From an uncultured Bacteroidales bacterium (GTDB taxonomy: Bacteria; Bacteroidota; Bacteroidia; Bacteroidales; Muribaculaceae), in NCBI GenBank assembly GCA_947175245.1, contig CAMWLW010000004.1:1-62973 (forward strand): 62,973 nucleotides of DNA, given 5' to 3'. Shown here piece after piece: positions 28,003 to 37,590 of this stretch. Below the pieces are notes generated by a model. That model was not told the DNA's origin. It did not search any database and saw nothing but the letters and a program-made list of their open reading frames with translations. Numbering within the stretch: position 1 is the first letter of the stretch; every line of letters begins with the position of its first letter. Both the position numbers and the translations under genes were made by a program.

Positions 28003-30546
28003 TTACTCATTAACAGGTTCTGAATCGATATGACTGACAATCTTGTCATGTTCTTTGTCATAATCGATAGTGATATGGTCACCTGCCTTGAGGCTATCGT
28101 CTATTATCAGTTCAGCCAGTTCATCCTCGAGGTACTTCTGGATGGCACGTTTCAACGGTCGGGCACCATACTGTGAGTCGTAGCCCTTAGCCGCTATAAA
28201 GTTGCGTGCAGCCTCGGTAATAGTAAGTTTGTACCCGAGCTGGTCAAGACGCTTATAGAATCCCGACAATTCAACATCAATAATACGCGATATTGCGGCC
28301 TCGTCGAGTGAGTCAAACATGATGATATCATCGATACGATTCAGGAACTCAGGAGCAAAGGCCTTATTCAGAGCCTTCTGGAGCACACTGTGATTATACT
28401 CCTTGTCAGCCTTGGGAGTAGTAAATCCTACGCCTGTACCGAAATCTTTAAGCTGACGTGTGCCGATATTTGAGGTCATAATAATCAATGTATTCTTGAA
28501 GTCGATTTTACGGCCGAGGCTATCGGTAAGACGTCCTTCGTCCATCACCTGCAACAAGAGATTGAACACATCGGGATGAGCCTTCTCAATCTCATCAAGA
28601 AGAACAACCGAGTAGGGACGACGTCTTACTTTCTCAGTCAGCTGTCCACCCTCTTCATATCCTACATATCCGGGAGGAGCACCGACAAGACGCGACACAG
28701 TGAATTTCTCCATGTATTCACTCATGTCAATTCTTATCAGTGTATCAACCGAATCAAAAAGATATTCCGAAAGTTTTTTTGCAAGATGAGTCTTACCGAC
28801 ACCTGTCGGGCCGAGGAAGAGGAATGTTCCTATCGGTTTGTTGGGGTCTTTTAGACCGGCACGGTTGCGTCTGATGGCCTTGACGATTTTATCTATAGCC
28901 TGATCCTGACCGATAATAACCGATTTCAACTCAGGCGCCATTTCTTTAAGGCGTTTACCCTCGGCCTGAGCTATACGCTGAACCGGGACACCTGTCATCA
29001 TCGCTACAACCTGAGCCACGTTCTCACCGTCGACCGTTATACGGTTCTCGTTAAGTTCCGTTTCCCAGCGAGCCTTGGCCTTGTCAAGATCCTCTTTGAG
29101 TTTCTGAGCTTTATCACGGTACGATGCCGCGCTCTCGAAATTTTGTGAACGGGCAGCTTTCAGTTTCAGTTCATTGGCATTCTGAACTTCGACCTCAAGC
29201 CGTTCAATCTCCTCGGGAACAACAATATTTGAAATATGCACGCGTGAACCGGCCTCGTCAAGAGCATCGATAGCCTTGTCGGGGAAATTGCGGTCGCTCA
29301 TATAGCGCTCGGTCAAAGTAACACAAGCCTTGAGTGCGTCTTCAGTATAATTCACATTATGGTGGGCCTCATATTTTTCCTTAATATTGTTAAGTATCTG
29401 CAGTGTTTCCTCAGGCGTTGTCGGTTCAACCATGACTTTTTGGAAACGGCGCTCTAAGGCACCGTCCTTCTCGATATTCTTGCGGTACTCATCAAGCGTT
29501 GTTGCACCGATGCACTGAATCTCGCCACGAGCAAGAGCCGGTTTCAACAGATTGGCGGCATCCATTGATCCCGAAGGATTGCCTGCACCGACAATTGTGT
29601 GAAGCTCGTCTATGAACAGGATTATGTTAGGATTTTTGGACAGTTCATTAAGTATGGCCTTGATGCGCTCTTCAAACTGTCCGCGGTATTTAGTGCCGGC
29701 AACAAGCGAAGCCATATCGAGAGATATTACACGCTTGTCAAACAAAATACGTGACACCTTACGCTGAACAATTCTCAGAGCAAGGCCCTCAACGATTGCA
29801 CTCTTGCCTACACCGGGCTCACCGATTAGGACGGGGTTATTCTTTTTGCGACGGCTCAGAATCTGAGCGAGACGTTCTATTTCTACTTCACGTCCAACTA
29901 CAGGGTCAAGACGACCTTCCTCGGCAGCACGCGTCATGTCATTACCATACTTGTCAAGGGTAGGGGTATCACCGCTGCCTGCCTGAGTACGTGATGCTGA
30001 CTGCTGACGATTTCCTGTCGGGCCCGAAGGCTCGTTATTATATTCATCGTCATCCTCGTCCATGTCTCCGTCGGGAGTTGTGTCTGCGCCCATGATATGG
30101 CGGCCCGACTCACGTGTTATCTGCTGATACATGCGCTCGTATGATATACCTTCCTGTCTGAACGGTGTTATAAAGTCCATTGCTTGCACTTCTGAATTGT
30201 GAAACAAAGCCAACAGCAGGTGAATCGGTTCTATGACATCACATTTAAGCATACGTGCCTCAAGCACGCTCAGCTTTATCAAACGATTTACCAGCTCACT
30301 TACAGCAGGCTCATTCTGCTCACGCAAGGTCACCTCGAAAAGACTGTCATCAAGCTCACGGCTCAGGCTGCTTATAGACGAATTTTTACTGATGTCGTTC
30401 ATCAATTTTGCAGCAGCTGACTGTGAATCACGTGACAGCACCAACAACAAGTGGGCCGGCGTGATTATATCATTGTTGTGCCTTATAGCTTCTTTACGGC
30501 TATCTTCAAGCACGGTTTTAAGTTGCTCTGAATAGTTTATGTTCAT
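28003..30546 (-). CDS. clpC: AAA+ unfoldase ClpC, Clp protease ATP-binding subunit
   Basis: 847 residues from the ATG at 30546; a TTG four codons upstream is less likely. Two Clp_N repeats (about 5-145) are followed by an acidic linker rich in Asp/Glu/Asn, D1 with Walker A GEPGVGKS, a short middle region with a UVR-like motif ([20 protein letters not shown]), and D2 with Walker A GPTGVGKT and the pore loop GYVGYEEGG. The UVR motif and short middle domain mark ClpC rather than ClpB. It should feed substrates to ClpP. Divergent from gyrA across 332 bases. Confidence 0.92.
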   Translation of the reverse strand: MNINYSEQLKTVLEDSRKEAIRHNNDIITPAHLLLVLSRDSQSAAAKLMNDISKNSSISSLSRELDDSLFEVTLREQNEPAVSELVNRLIKLSVLEARMLKCDVIEPIHLLLALFHNSEVQAMDFITPFRQEGISYERMYQQITRESGRHIMGADTTPDGDMDEDDDEYNNEPSGPTGNRQQSASRTQAGSGDTPTLDKYGNDMTRAAEEGRLDPVVGREVEIERLAQILSRRKKNNPVLIGEPGVGKSAIVEGLALRIVQRKVSRILFDKRVISLDMASLVAGTKYRGQFEERIKAILNELSKNPNIILFIDELHTIVGAGNPSGSMDAANLLKPALARGEIQCIGATTLDEYRKNIEKDGALERRFQKVMVEPTTPEETLQILNNIKEKYEAHHNVNYTEDALKACVTLTERYMSDRNFPDKAIDALDEAGSRVHISNIVVPEEIERLEVEVQNANELKLKAARSQNFESAASYRDKAQKLKEDLDKAKARWETELNENRITVDGENVAQVVAMMTGVPVQRIAQAEGKRLKEMAPELKSVIIGQDQAIDKIVKAIRRNRAGLKDPNKPIGTFLFLGPTGVGKTHLAKKLSEYLFDSVDTLIRIDMSEYMEKFTVSRLVGAPPGYVGYEEGGQLTEKVRRRPYSVVLLDEIEKAHPDVFNLLLQVMDEGRLTDSLGRKIDFKNTLIIMTSNIGTRQLKDFGTGVGFTTPKADKEYNHSVLQKALNKAFAPEFLNRIDDIIMFDSLDEAAISRIIDVELSGFYKRLDQLGYKLTITEAARNFIAAKGYDSQYGARPLKRAIQKYLEDELAELIIDDSLKAGDHITIDYDKEHDKIVSHIDSEPVNE

Positions 30547-30778
30547 GCGTGTGTTCAATATACGTTATTGTAAATTCTATAACGTTGTATTATAGCAATA
30601 ATTGTGCCAAAATATTTAATCGTCGGTAATTACACATTTATAACATCATTTATAAAGAAATGTTCAATTTTCGACATCTATGTTAAAAATGTTAAATATA
30701 ATAGTCATAGTGCGGATTGCGACACTAACCGACGCTAAAAATTCGCGAAAAAATTCCGCGTATTTTTTGAAAAATTAC
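30547..30778. other. clpC-gyrA intergenic region
   Basis: No reading frame that I can support. AT-rich, with a small imperfect repeat of CGCGAAAAAATTCCGCG (30745-30761). No consensus -7 box for clpC is visible on the minus strand. Confidence 0.4.
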
Positions 30779-30786
30779 TACCTTTG
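30779..30786 (+). promoter_or_regulatory. -7 box TACCTTTG of gyrA
   Basis: Consensus box 92 bases before the gyrA ATG. A -33 element at the normal spacing is not obvious; T-rich sequence lies between. Confidence 0.6.
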
Positions 30787-30812
30787 TAGGATAATTGACA
30801 CGTAGTCTCATA

Positions 30813-30842
30813 GCGTGAACGGGCAACTTATTACCGTCACGC
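30813..30842 (+). other. Hairpin in the gyrA 5' leader
   Basis: GCGTG-A-ACGG (30813-30822) pairs with CCGT-CACGC (30834-30842) around an 11-base loop. It sits 36 bases before the start codon and could affect leader stability or translation. Confidence 0.4.
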
Positions 30843-30878
30843 GAATGATTCTGCGTATTAACTGTAAATAAATATAAA

Positions 30879-33464
30879 ATGATAGAAAACGATCGCATTA
30901 TCAAGATCAATATCGAGAATGAAATGAAAACGGCCTATATCGACTACTCGATGTCGGTTATCGTTTCCCGTGCACTTCCTGATGTACGTGACGGCCTGAA
31001 ACCCGTCCATCGCCGTGTCCTCTTCGGCATGAACGAGATGGGTAACACATCATCTCATCCCCACAAAAAATCGGCCAACTGCGTCGGCGAGGTTATGGGT
31101 AAATATCACCCCCACGGCGACTCATCAATCTACGGTACTGTTGTGCGTATGGCTCAGCCCTGGTCACTGCGTTACACACTTGTCGATGGTCACGGTAACT
31201 TCGGCTCAATCGACGGCGACGGCCCTGCGGCTATGCGTTACACCGAGGTACGACTCGAGAAAATCGGTGAGGAAATGCTCAGTGATATCGACAGTGATAC
31301 CGTTGACTTCCAGCCAAACTATGACAATTCGCGCCGTGAGCCTGTAGTGCTCCCCACACGTATTCCCAATCTGCTCATCAATGGAGCATCGGGTATCGCT
31401 GTAGGTATGGCAACCAATATGCCGCCTCACAACTTGACCGAGTCAATCAACGCGTGCGTGGCCTTGATAGATGACCCCGAAATGACTATTCATGACTTGA
31501 TGAAAGTCATCCCTGCCCCTGATTTCCCCACCGGCGGCACTATATATGGATATGCAGGTGTTAAAGAGGCCTATGAAACAGGACGTGGCAGCATTATTAT
31601 CCGCGCCAAAGCCGAGATTGAGCAGCATAAGGATCATGAGGAAATTATTGTCACCGAGATCCCCTATGGCGTAAACAAAGCCAAGCTCATTAAGAACATA
31701 GCCGACCTTGTTAATGACAAGAAACTCGACGGCATATCTGATCTGCGCGACGGTAGCGACTACAAAGGTATGCGTATTGTTATCAAACTGAAAACCGATG
31801 CCAATGCCAACGTCGTTCTGAACAAGTTGTATAAGCTGACACAGATGCAGGCTTCGTTTGCAGTCAACAATGTAGCGCTTGTACACGGCCGTCCAAAAAC
31901 TCTCAACCTTAAAGAAATTTTACAGGCATTCATCGACCACCGTCATGAGGTGGTGACACGCCGCACTCAGTTTGAACTGCGTAAAGCGCGTGAGCGTGCC
32001 CACATACTCGAGGGTCTGATTATTGCATCGCAAAACATCGATGAAGTAATTGCCATCATACGTGCATCATCTACCACCGATATCGCACGTCAGAAACTCA
32101 GCGAGCGCTTCGGCCTCACTGAGCCTCAGACACAGGCTATCGTCGAAATGCGACTCAAACAGCTCACCGGTCTGGAGCAGTCAAAACTGCAGAATGAGTT
32201 TGATGAAATTCAGCATGAGATTGCCCGTCTCGAGGAGATCCTGAACAACGACGCCGTTTGCCGTCAGCTTATCAAAGATGAGCTCATTGAGATACGCGAC
32301 ACCTACGGTGACGAGCGCGCCACAGTCATCGACTACACAGCTGGAGACTTTAACGCCGAAGACTTCTATGCCGATGATGATATGATTATAACCATCTCAC
32401 ACCTCGGCTATATCAAGCGTACACCGCTCTCTGAATTCCGCGCCCAGAACCGCGGTGGAGTAGGGTCGCGCGGCAGCCACACCCGCCAGGAAGATTTCAT
32501 CGAATACATCTATCCTGCATCAATGCACTGCAACCTGTTATTCTTCACTGCCAAAGGTCTTGTTTACAAGATGAAGGTTTATGAACTTCCTGAGGGCGGC
32601 AAGAACACTAAGGGGCGTGCTATTCAGAACCTGCTTAACATCGAGTCTGACGATGCGGTTAATGCAGTAATCAGCTGCAAGGGTCTCAATGATCCCGAGT
32701 ACACATCGACCCACAACCTGATATTTGCTACCCGTAACGGTGTCATAAAGAAAACATCGCTCAAAGAGTATGCACGTGTAGATGCCCGCGGCAAGAAAGC
32801 GATTGTAATTCGTGAGGGCGACCGCGTTATTGGTGTTGATCTCACCGACGGTAATTCGGAAATTCTTATGGCCAACCGCAACGGTCGCGCTATCCGTTTC
32901 CACGAGTCTAAAGTGCGCGCTACAGGTCGAGTATCAGCCGGTGTACGTGGTATGACTCTCGATGACGAGAACGATGCAGTCATCGGCCTCATCTGCATGG
33001 AAGCTGACTCAACCAACAACGTCATGGTAATCTCGGAGAAAGGCTACGGCAAACGCTCACTACTCGAAGATTACCGCATCACTAACCGTGGCGGTAAGGG
33101 TGTCAAGACCATTAACGTAACCGATAAGGTCGGCTCGCTCGTGGCATTTGACAGCGTCAATGACAACAATGACCTCGTCATTATAAATAAATCAGGTATT
33201 ACATTGCGTTTCCACGTAAGCGACATCCGTGTTATGGGCCGTGCCACCCAGGGCGTGCGCCTTATAAATCTCGATAAGCGCGGCGATGAGATCGCATCAG
33301 TTTGCTGTGTCGATTCCGACCCCGAGGAAGAGGTAGAGCAGCTCGAGGAGAACCCTCAGGAGTTACCCTCGACCGATGAGATTGTCGACGACCTGAACGA
33401 TAACGACATTGTCGAAGAAGATGATGAAATTGTCGGCGATGAGGAAAATGAACAGGAGAATTAA
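30879..33464 (+). CDS. gyrA: DNA gyrase subunit A
   Basis: 861 residues. The breakage-reunion domain has the catalytic tyrosine at 121 in PAAMRYTE. The quinolone-resistance region reads [10 protein letters not shown]: Ser82 corresponds to E. coli Ser83, and Gly86 to Asp87. The C-terminal domain (about 500-820) has repeated beta-pinwheel blades with the GyrA box RGGKGVK, which distinguishes gyrase from topoisomerase IV. The tail (about 820-861) is very acidic. It introduces negative supercoils with GyrB. Confidence 0.96.
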   Translation: MIENDRIIKINIENEMKTAYIDYSMSVIVSRALPDVRDGLKPVHRRVLFGMNEMGNTSSHPHKKSANCVGEVMGKYHPHGDSSIYGTVVRMAQPWSLRYTLVDGHGNFGSIDGDGPAAMRYTEVRLEKIGEEMLSDIDSDTVDFQPNYDNSRREPVVLPTRIPNLLINGASGIAVGMATNMPPHNLTESINACVALIDDPEMTIHDLMKVIPAPDFPTGGTIYGYAGVKEAYETGRGSIIIRAKAEIEQHKDHEEIIVTEIPYGVNKAKLIKNIADLVNDKKLDGISDLRDGSDYKGMRIVIKLKTDANANVVLNKLYKLTQMQASFAVNNVALVHGRPKTLNLKEILQAFIDHRHEVVTRRTQFELRKARERAHILEGLIIASQNIDEVIAIIRASSTTDIARQKLSERFGLTEPQTQAIVEMRLKQLTGLEQSKLQNEFDEIQHEIARLEEILNNDAVCRQLIKDELIEIRDTYGDERATVIDYTAGDFNAEDFYADDDMIITISHLGYIKRTPLSEFRAQNRGGVGSRGSHTRQEDFIEYIYPASMHCNLLFFTAKGLVYKMKVYELPEGGKNTKGRAIQNLLNIESDDAVNAVISCKGLNDPEYTSTHNLIFATRNGVIKKTSLKEYARVDARGKKAIVIREGDRVIGVDLTDGNSEILMANRNGRAIRFHESKVRATGRVSAGVRGMTLDDENDAVIGLICMEADSTNNVMVISEKGYGKRSLLEDYRITNRGGKGVKTINVTDKVGSLVAFDSVNDNNDLVIINKSGITLRFHVSDIRVMGRATQGVRLINLDKRGDEIASVCCVDSDPEEEVEQLEENPQELPSTDEIVDDLNDNDIVEEDDEIVGDEENEQEN

Positions 33465-33497
33465 ATCTAAAAATCACAATAACTAACAATCAACATC

Positions 33498-34745
33498 ATG
33501 AAAAAGAGTGTATTATTGGGATTATGCGTTTTTGCAGGACTTTCAGCAGCTGCCCAGACCAGCCTTGTAAAAGAGGTTGAACGCAATCTCAAAGCAAAAC
33601 CCGCAGATTATCCCGCTCAGGTAAAAAACTTGCAGCCGGCTTTCACCAATGAAGAAACGGCCAACTCTGCCTATCCCTACTTTGTTGCCGGTAAGGGTGG
33701 TTATGACTATTTCGATTACCAGCAGGTAATGTTACAGGCCGGACAAAACGCAGACATGAAAACTATGGGTCATGCACTTATTGATGGTTATGACTACCTC
33801 GTGAAAGCGTTGGCATGCGATACCGTTGTTGATGCTAAGGGTAAAACAAAAGTTAAGTATTCAAAGGAGATAATCAAACTCATCAACAACCACTATAATG
33901 ACTTTAATAATGCAGCCGGTTGCCTTTGGGAAGCTCAAGATTATGACGGAGCGTATCAGGCATGGGAACTATGCTTCACAGCTCCCGAGAATCCGGTATT
34001 GGGTTTGAACGCGCCCAAAGCACTGCCCGACAGCTTCTTGAATGTATATGCATTCAATCAGGGTCTCGCAGCCTACAACCTTCAGGATTGGGATCGCACT
34101 TTGAAATCATTTGATCGTTCAATTGCTATGGGTAACACTTCCAAGAATGTGTTCGACTACGCTATCGCTGCCGCATATAACTATCCTGATAGCGTACGTA
34201 CTCCTATCATGGCCAAATATGCTCAGATGGCACTTCCCATTTACGGTGCCGAGGACAACGCATACATCGGTTATATCATCAACGATATGCTTCGGTCAGG
34301 TAAGTTTACTGAGGCTGAAAACATGGTTAAACAGGCCATTGCTGCTACTCCTGACAATGCACAGCTCTACTACATTCTCGGTGTACTTTACGAGAATAAA
34401 GAAAATGATGCTGAGGCAGAAGCTGCCGCACTCGAGCAATTCAAAAAATGTGTCGCTGCTGATTCAAACCATGCTAACGGTTACCTCCAGCTCGGTTATC
34501 TGACCTTCCGCAAGGTCGAGGCTCTTGATGCAGCAACAGGCAATATGAGCAACGCAGAGTACAACAAATATAAAGAGGACGTACTGTTCCCCTTACTGCG
34601 TGAAGCTGCCCAGTATCTTGAAAAATGCTACGAGCTTGACCCCGAAAACGGAAGCGGTGCTCTTGCCAACCTTCGCAACGTCTACTACAATCTCAATGAC
34701 GCCGACAACCTCCAGCGCATAGAACGTCTCCAGAAAGGCTACTAA
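33498..34745 (+). CDS. Secreted or periplasmic TPR-repeat protein
   Basis: 415 residues with a clear signal peptide (MKKSVLLGLC through AAAQT, cleavage near residue 20). Helical repeats throughout, with recognisable TPR units near 255-290 (MVKQAIAATPDNAQLYYILG) and 325-345 (SNHANGYLQLGYLTF). No enzymatic motif. It starts 33 bases after gyrA and may be read through from it. Likely periplasmic scaffold or adaptor; no partner can be named. Confidence 0.85.
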   Translation: MKKSVLLGLCVFAGLSAAAQTSLVKEVERNLKAKPADYPAQVKNLQPAFTNEETANSAYPYFVAGKGGYDYFDYQQVMLQAGQNADMKTMGHALIDGYDYLVKALACDTVVDAKGKTKVKYSKEIIKLINNHYNDFNNAAGCLWEAQDYDGAYQAWELCFTAPENPVLGLNAPKALPDSFLNVYAFNQGLAAYNLQDWDRTLKSFDRSIAMGNTSKNVFDYAIAAAYNYPDSVRTPIMAKYAQMALPIYGAEDNAYIGYIINDMLRSGKFTEAENMVKQAIAATPDNAQLYYILGVLYENKENDAEAEAAALEQFKKCVAADSNHANGYLQLGYLTFRKVEALDAATGNMSNAEYNKYKEDVLFPLLREAAQYLEKCYELDPENGSGALANLRNVYYNLNDADNLQRIERLQKGY

Positions 34746-34765
34746 TATCCATTAAATACATAAGA

Positions 34766-34799
34766 AAATCCCGATGTAAATTCTACATCGGGATTTTTT
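34766..34799 (+). terminator. Terminator after the TPR gene
   Basis: A perfect 13-bp stem (34766-34778 with 34784-34796) with loop AATTC, followed by a T-run. Confidence 0.93.
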
Positions 34800-34821
34800 A
34801 TTTCTATGCCGTTTGTTAATA

Positions 34822-36504
34822 TCAGTCGGGGAGCAACTCAATAGAGTCTATCTCAACTACAGGCTTGTTATCTGAGCCTTGACATTCTATCTGTAGGTAG
34901 AATGTATCATAGTTAAAGGGCCATCCTTGGGCATACCACGGTTTGGACGAGTCATAAAGATCTTCCTGGATATTTACTACAGCTCCATTGACCTTGTAAA
35001 TAATATCATACTCAGTCCACTTGCACTCAAGATCAATCCAATGATTTATAAGTTTATCATCAACTACGACCGACTGCTTTATATTTTTAAGGCTATCATT
35101 CATCTGCATAGTCGACGCGCCACATGCTATCTCACCCGGACGTGCGCCATTATATCTGAGCAGGAACATTTCGCCACTGTTGGGCACCTTACCGAGTTTC
35201 TCATTAGACGGTAATAAGCGCACAGTAACTTTGCTATCAGGATTAGCCGATTTGATTTTCATACGCACCTTAGCTGTTCCGTATTTGAAAGCATGCAGAT
35301 TTCGGGTATCAGCCGATGCGTTTCCTGATAAAATCATGTGATGACCTTTACAACTCACATTACCGTTCGTGTTCCAGTCGGCAGAAGCAAGCTTGTTTGA
35401 TGCAAAATTAGTTACAAAATCAGGATTGGCACCCTCAATCATGCGTCTGCGACGCTCCTGTACAACCCATGCTATAGTATCAATGAATTCACGGTCGAGC
35501 GGGTCTTTCTTACGAGCAAAATTATACATACCGGCACCACCTTCATAATAGGCTAACGAAGCATCGCGATATGCGCCGTTTTTACGAAAAGAAGACATAT
35601 ATTTCAGACCTCGGTCGCGTAAACAATTTTTTGCATCAACCGATGCCGCGAGGTCAAATTCCATCTCGAGGCCCATGTGGTGGTTGTAAGCCAATTCACA
35701 TGCACGGTCTACGCGATTGTCGGGAATACGCTTGTTCCAGAAATATGTAGGCTGAATATATGCTGCATCAAAGCCGAATTGTTTCCATTCACTATAACCC
35801 TGAGCAGTGTAATAGGGTATCCAATAGAATAGTTTATCCATTGAATGAATGTATTCGCCGACTGCAATTGTCACCGGGCGACTTTGCAGAGCTTTTTCTG
35901 ACATCCAATAGAAGCCCGATAGCTCTATGTTTTTAAGATCAAGGGAATCAAATCGGGCTGTCAACTGGTCAATGTACCATTTACATGCTGCTGCACGGTC
36001 GTCATCATTATCAAAATCAAGTTGGCGTCCGTCAAGTTCGCCCCAGTCCTTTTGTCCTAACGGAGGCTCGGGAATTGCAATTACAATCTTGTGTTTAAAC
36101 GAGGGCTGACCTATTTTGGCAATCTCTTGCCCGATACACTCGTCAAGTGCGGAAATACCTTTATCCTGAGCAAAGTGACGGTCGGCGAGCCAAATCCAAT
36201 CTTCTTTCTTTGATAAAGGCGCATTAAGACGTTTCTCGAACGACACACCGCGTCCGCTATCAAACTCCAGAAACAGGAATCCGTCAAATAACCAGTCACG
36301 GTCACCAAACCGATTTTCATGCACTACATACGGGCGAATCTGGTCTACGGTAAAATCCATACGCTGAACCCCACCTTGATAGATTAGAACCAGGTCACGA
36401 ATATCTGTTTTAAGATAATGTCCGTTCTCGCTAAATTGTGCAACACACTCGCCGGCAGTAATCGATGCTAATACTGCGAACAATAATTTTAATTTTTTAA
36501 TCAT
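34822..36504 (-). CDS. Secreted DUF4855-like protein with C-terminal concanavalin-like domain
   Basis: 560 residues from the ATG at 36504; a GTG 16 codons upstream is unlikely. A signal peptide (cleavage near VAQ, residue 23) precedes a DUF4855-type domain (about 25-360): YLKTDIRDLVLIYQGG, WLFDGFLFLEF, KIVIAIPEPP, IELSGFYWMSE, YWIPYYTAQGYSEWKQFGFD and GLEMEFDL have the TIM-barrel-like spacing of a glycosidase-related fold. The remainder (about 370-555) looks like a LamG/GH16-type beta-sandwich. Polysaccharide binding or cleavage at the cell surface is likely but unproven. It stands alone, not in a SusCD locus. Confidence 0.7.
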   Translation of the reverse strand: MIKKLKLLFAVLASITAGECVAQFSENGHYLKTDIRDLVLIYQGGVQRMDFTVDQIRPYVVHENRFGDRDWLFDGFLFLEFDSGRGVSFEKRLNAPLSKKEDWIWLADRHFAQDKGISALDECIGQEIAKIGQPSFKHKIVIAIPEPPLGQKDWGELDGRQLDFDNDDDRAAACKWYIDQLTARFDSLDLKNIELSGFYWMSEKALQSRPVTIAVGEYIHSMDKLFYWIPYYTAQGYSEWKQFGFDAAYIQPTYFWNKRIPDNRVDRACELAYNHHMGLEMEFDLAASVDAKNCLRDRGLKYMSSFRKNGAYRDASLAYYEGGAGMYNFARKKDPLDREFIDTIAWVVQERRRRMIEGANPDFVTNFASNKLASADWNTNGNVSCKGHHMILSGNASADTRNLHAFKYGTAKVRMKIKSANPDSKVTVRLLPSNEKLGKVPNSGEMFLLRYNGARPGEIACGASTMQMNDSLKNIKQSVVVDDKLINHWIDLECKWTEYDIIYKVNGAVVNIQEDLYDSSKPWYAQGWPFNYDTFYLQIECQGSDNKPVVEIDSIELLPD

Positions 36505-36554
36505 GAGAGAGAAAATAATAGTGATTGAATTTAGTGTAATAATCTCATTCACTA

Positions 36555-36562
36555 CAAAATTA
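36555..36562 (-). promoter_or_regulatory. -7 box TAATTTTG for the DUF4855-like gene
   Basis: Minus-strand consensus box 50 bases before the ATG at 36504. No matching -33 element found. Confidence 0.5.
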
Positions 36563-36746
36563 CCCTACATTTTCCGTATACTATATAACTATAATATATA
36601 TTACGCTTAATTAACATTCTCTTACAGTATATCACCACTCAAATATATTCAGGTAACTCTGTTTAATTTATCGTTATTCATAAATAATATAATTGCATAT
36701 ATTACGTAAATTCCAATAGATAATATATCTTTTTGTTTCATAATTA

Positions 36747-36777
36747 TTGCATAAATGAATATTTTGTGATACTTTTG
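36747..36777 (+). promoter_or_regulatory. Promoter TTGC-N19-TACTTTTG of the arginine operon
   Basis: TTGC at 36747-36750 and TACTTTTG at 36770-36777 with exactly 19 bases between. Transcription should begin near 36784, giving a leader of about 230 bases before the first enzyme gene. The segment between the boxes contains ATAAATGAATATTTTGTG, which matches one half of an E. coli-type ARG box (TGAAT) but not the other. Confidence 0.78.
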
Positions 36778-36797
36778 CATAAAATTCAAGAACACTG

Positions 36798-36875
36798 ATG
36801 ACCGTATATACATTATATTATATTTCTTCATCGAATAAGTCGCGCTATACTTTGTCAGTATTGCGACGACGATAA
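36798..36875 (+). CDS. Putative arginine leader peptide, 25 residues ending Arg-Arg-Arg
   Basis: An ATG about 14 bases after the predicted transcription start opens a 25-codon frame. It starts MTVYTLYY, is rich in Tyr, Ser and Thr, has one Arg at position 16 (CGC) and ends Val-Leu-Arg-Arg-Arg, the last three being consecutive CGA codons immediately before TAA. It lies in the leader of the operon that makes arginine, and its RNA folds into a long hairpin from start to stop codon. These are the hallmarks of an attenuation leader peptide at which ribosomes stall when charged arginyl-tRNA is scarce. Translation is not shown, so it is an inference. Confidence 0.6.
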   Translation: MTVYTLYYISSSNKSRYTLSVLRRR

Positions 36876-36941
36876 CGGTCATACACCTTTTCATCCCTCC
36901 CTGTATTATACCCTAAGTTTTATCCCGATAACATCGGGATA
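36798..36941 (+). promoter_or_regulatory. Structured leader (attenuator candidate) of the arginine operon
   Basis: Outer stem: ATGACCGT (36798-36805, containing the leader start codon) with ACGGTCAT (36875-36882, starting at the last base of its stop). Inner pairings: ATCG (36830-36833) with CGAT (36870-36873), GTCGC (36839-36843) with GCGAC (36863-36867), and ATAC (36847-36850) with GTAT (36858-36861). The 3' arms lie in the Arg codons. A separate perfect 9-bp hairpin with an AAC loop follows at 36921-36941. It has no downstream U-run, so the mechanism could be termination of a Bacteroidota type, or translational. Confidence 0.6.
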
Positions 36942-37013
36942 GATATGTATTATATTCAGGATAAGTTTCCAAAACCAATCACACTATAATTTAAATAACA
37001 AGTACCAAAAAAA

Positions 37014-37571
37014 ATGGATTGTTTAGTACGTGAAGCAACTGCTAATGACATTAAACATGCCGAACATATATGTGACCTCATTTACGAATCGGCACTCCAG
37101 CGCGGCACAGGTATAGCACGCCGTTCACCCGAATATATTGCCGAAAAGATGATCGGTGGCAAAGCTATTGTCGCGCTCGACGGCGAACGTCTTGTGGGCT
37201 TCAGCTACATCGAGAGCTGGGGACACGGAGATTTTGTGGCTACGAGCGGTCTGATTGTTGACCCGGAATATCGTCATCAAGGTCTCGCCGAAAGAATCAA
37301 ACGCAATACATTCGCATTAGCCCGACGCAAATTTCCTGATGCTAAACTCTTCAGTATAACGACGTCTTTACCTGTCATGAAACTCAACACCCGACTCGGC
37401 TATGTACCTGTTACGTTCTCCGAGCTTACTGACGATGAGGAGTTTTGGGCCGGTTGTAAGGGCTGCATCAACTACGATATTCTGCAGCGCAACAACAATG
37501 TTCGTTGCATCTGCACCGGCATGCTGTTTGACCCGAAAGAACACGAGACCGATAATTCGACCGAAAAATAA
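37014..37571 (+). CDS. GNAT acetyltransferase heading the arginine operon, candidate N-acylglutamate synthase
   Basis: 185 residues. The GNAT acyl-CoA loop is YRHQGLAERI after VATSGLIVDPE, followed by LFSITTSLPVMKLNTRLGYVPV. The C-terminal part has a Cys4 pattern, CKGC then, after 13 residues, CIC, which could bind a metal. It lies 19 bases before argG. The operon contains argB, argC, argD, a succinylornithine-type argF and argE, but no classical argA or argJ, so this protein is the obvious candidate for the first step, acylation of glutamate with acetyl- or succinyl-CoA. That role is inferred from context. Confidence 0.8.
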   Translation: MDCLVREATANDIKHAEHICDLIYESALQRGTGIARRSPEYIAEKMIGGKAIVALDGERLVGFSYIESWGHGDFVATSGLIVDPEYRHQGLAERIKRNTFALARRKFPDAKLFSITTSLPVMKLNTRLGYVPVTFSELTDDEEFWAGCKGCINYDILQRNNNVRCICTGMLFDPKEHETDNSTEK

Positions 37572-37590
37572 CAATAAAAATACTCACAAT

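Noticed and set aside
36755-36775. E. coli-type ARG box at the arg operon promoter
   Set aside because: Only one half-site (TGAAT) matches; the other half is absent, so I do not annotate it as an operator.
36649-36894. 81-codon minus-strand frame in the gap before the arg operon
   Set aside because: It lies across the consensus plus-strand promoter and leader, is very AT-rich, has many Ile, Tyr and Met, and has no recognisable features.
36921-36941. Standard Rho-independent terminator in the arg leader
   Set aside because: The hairpin is perfect but is followed by GATATGTATT, not a U-run, so I describe it only as a hairpin.
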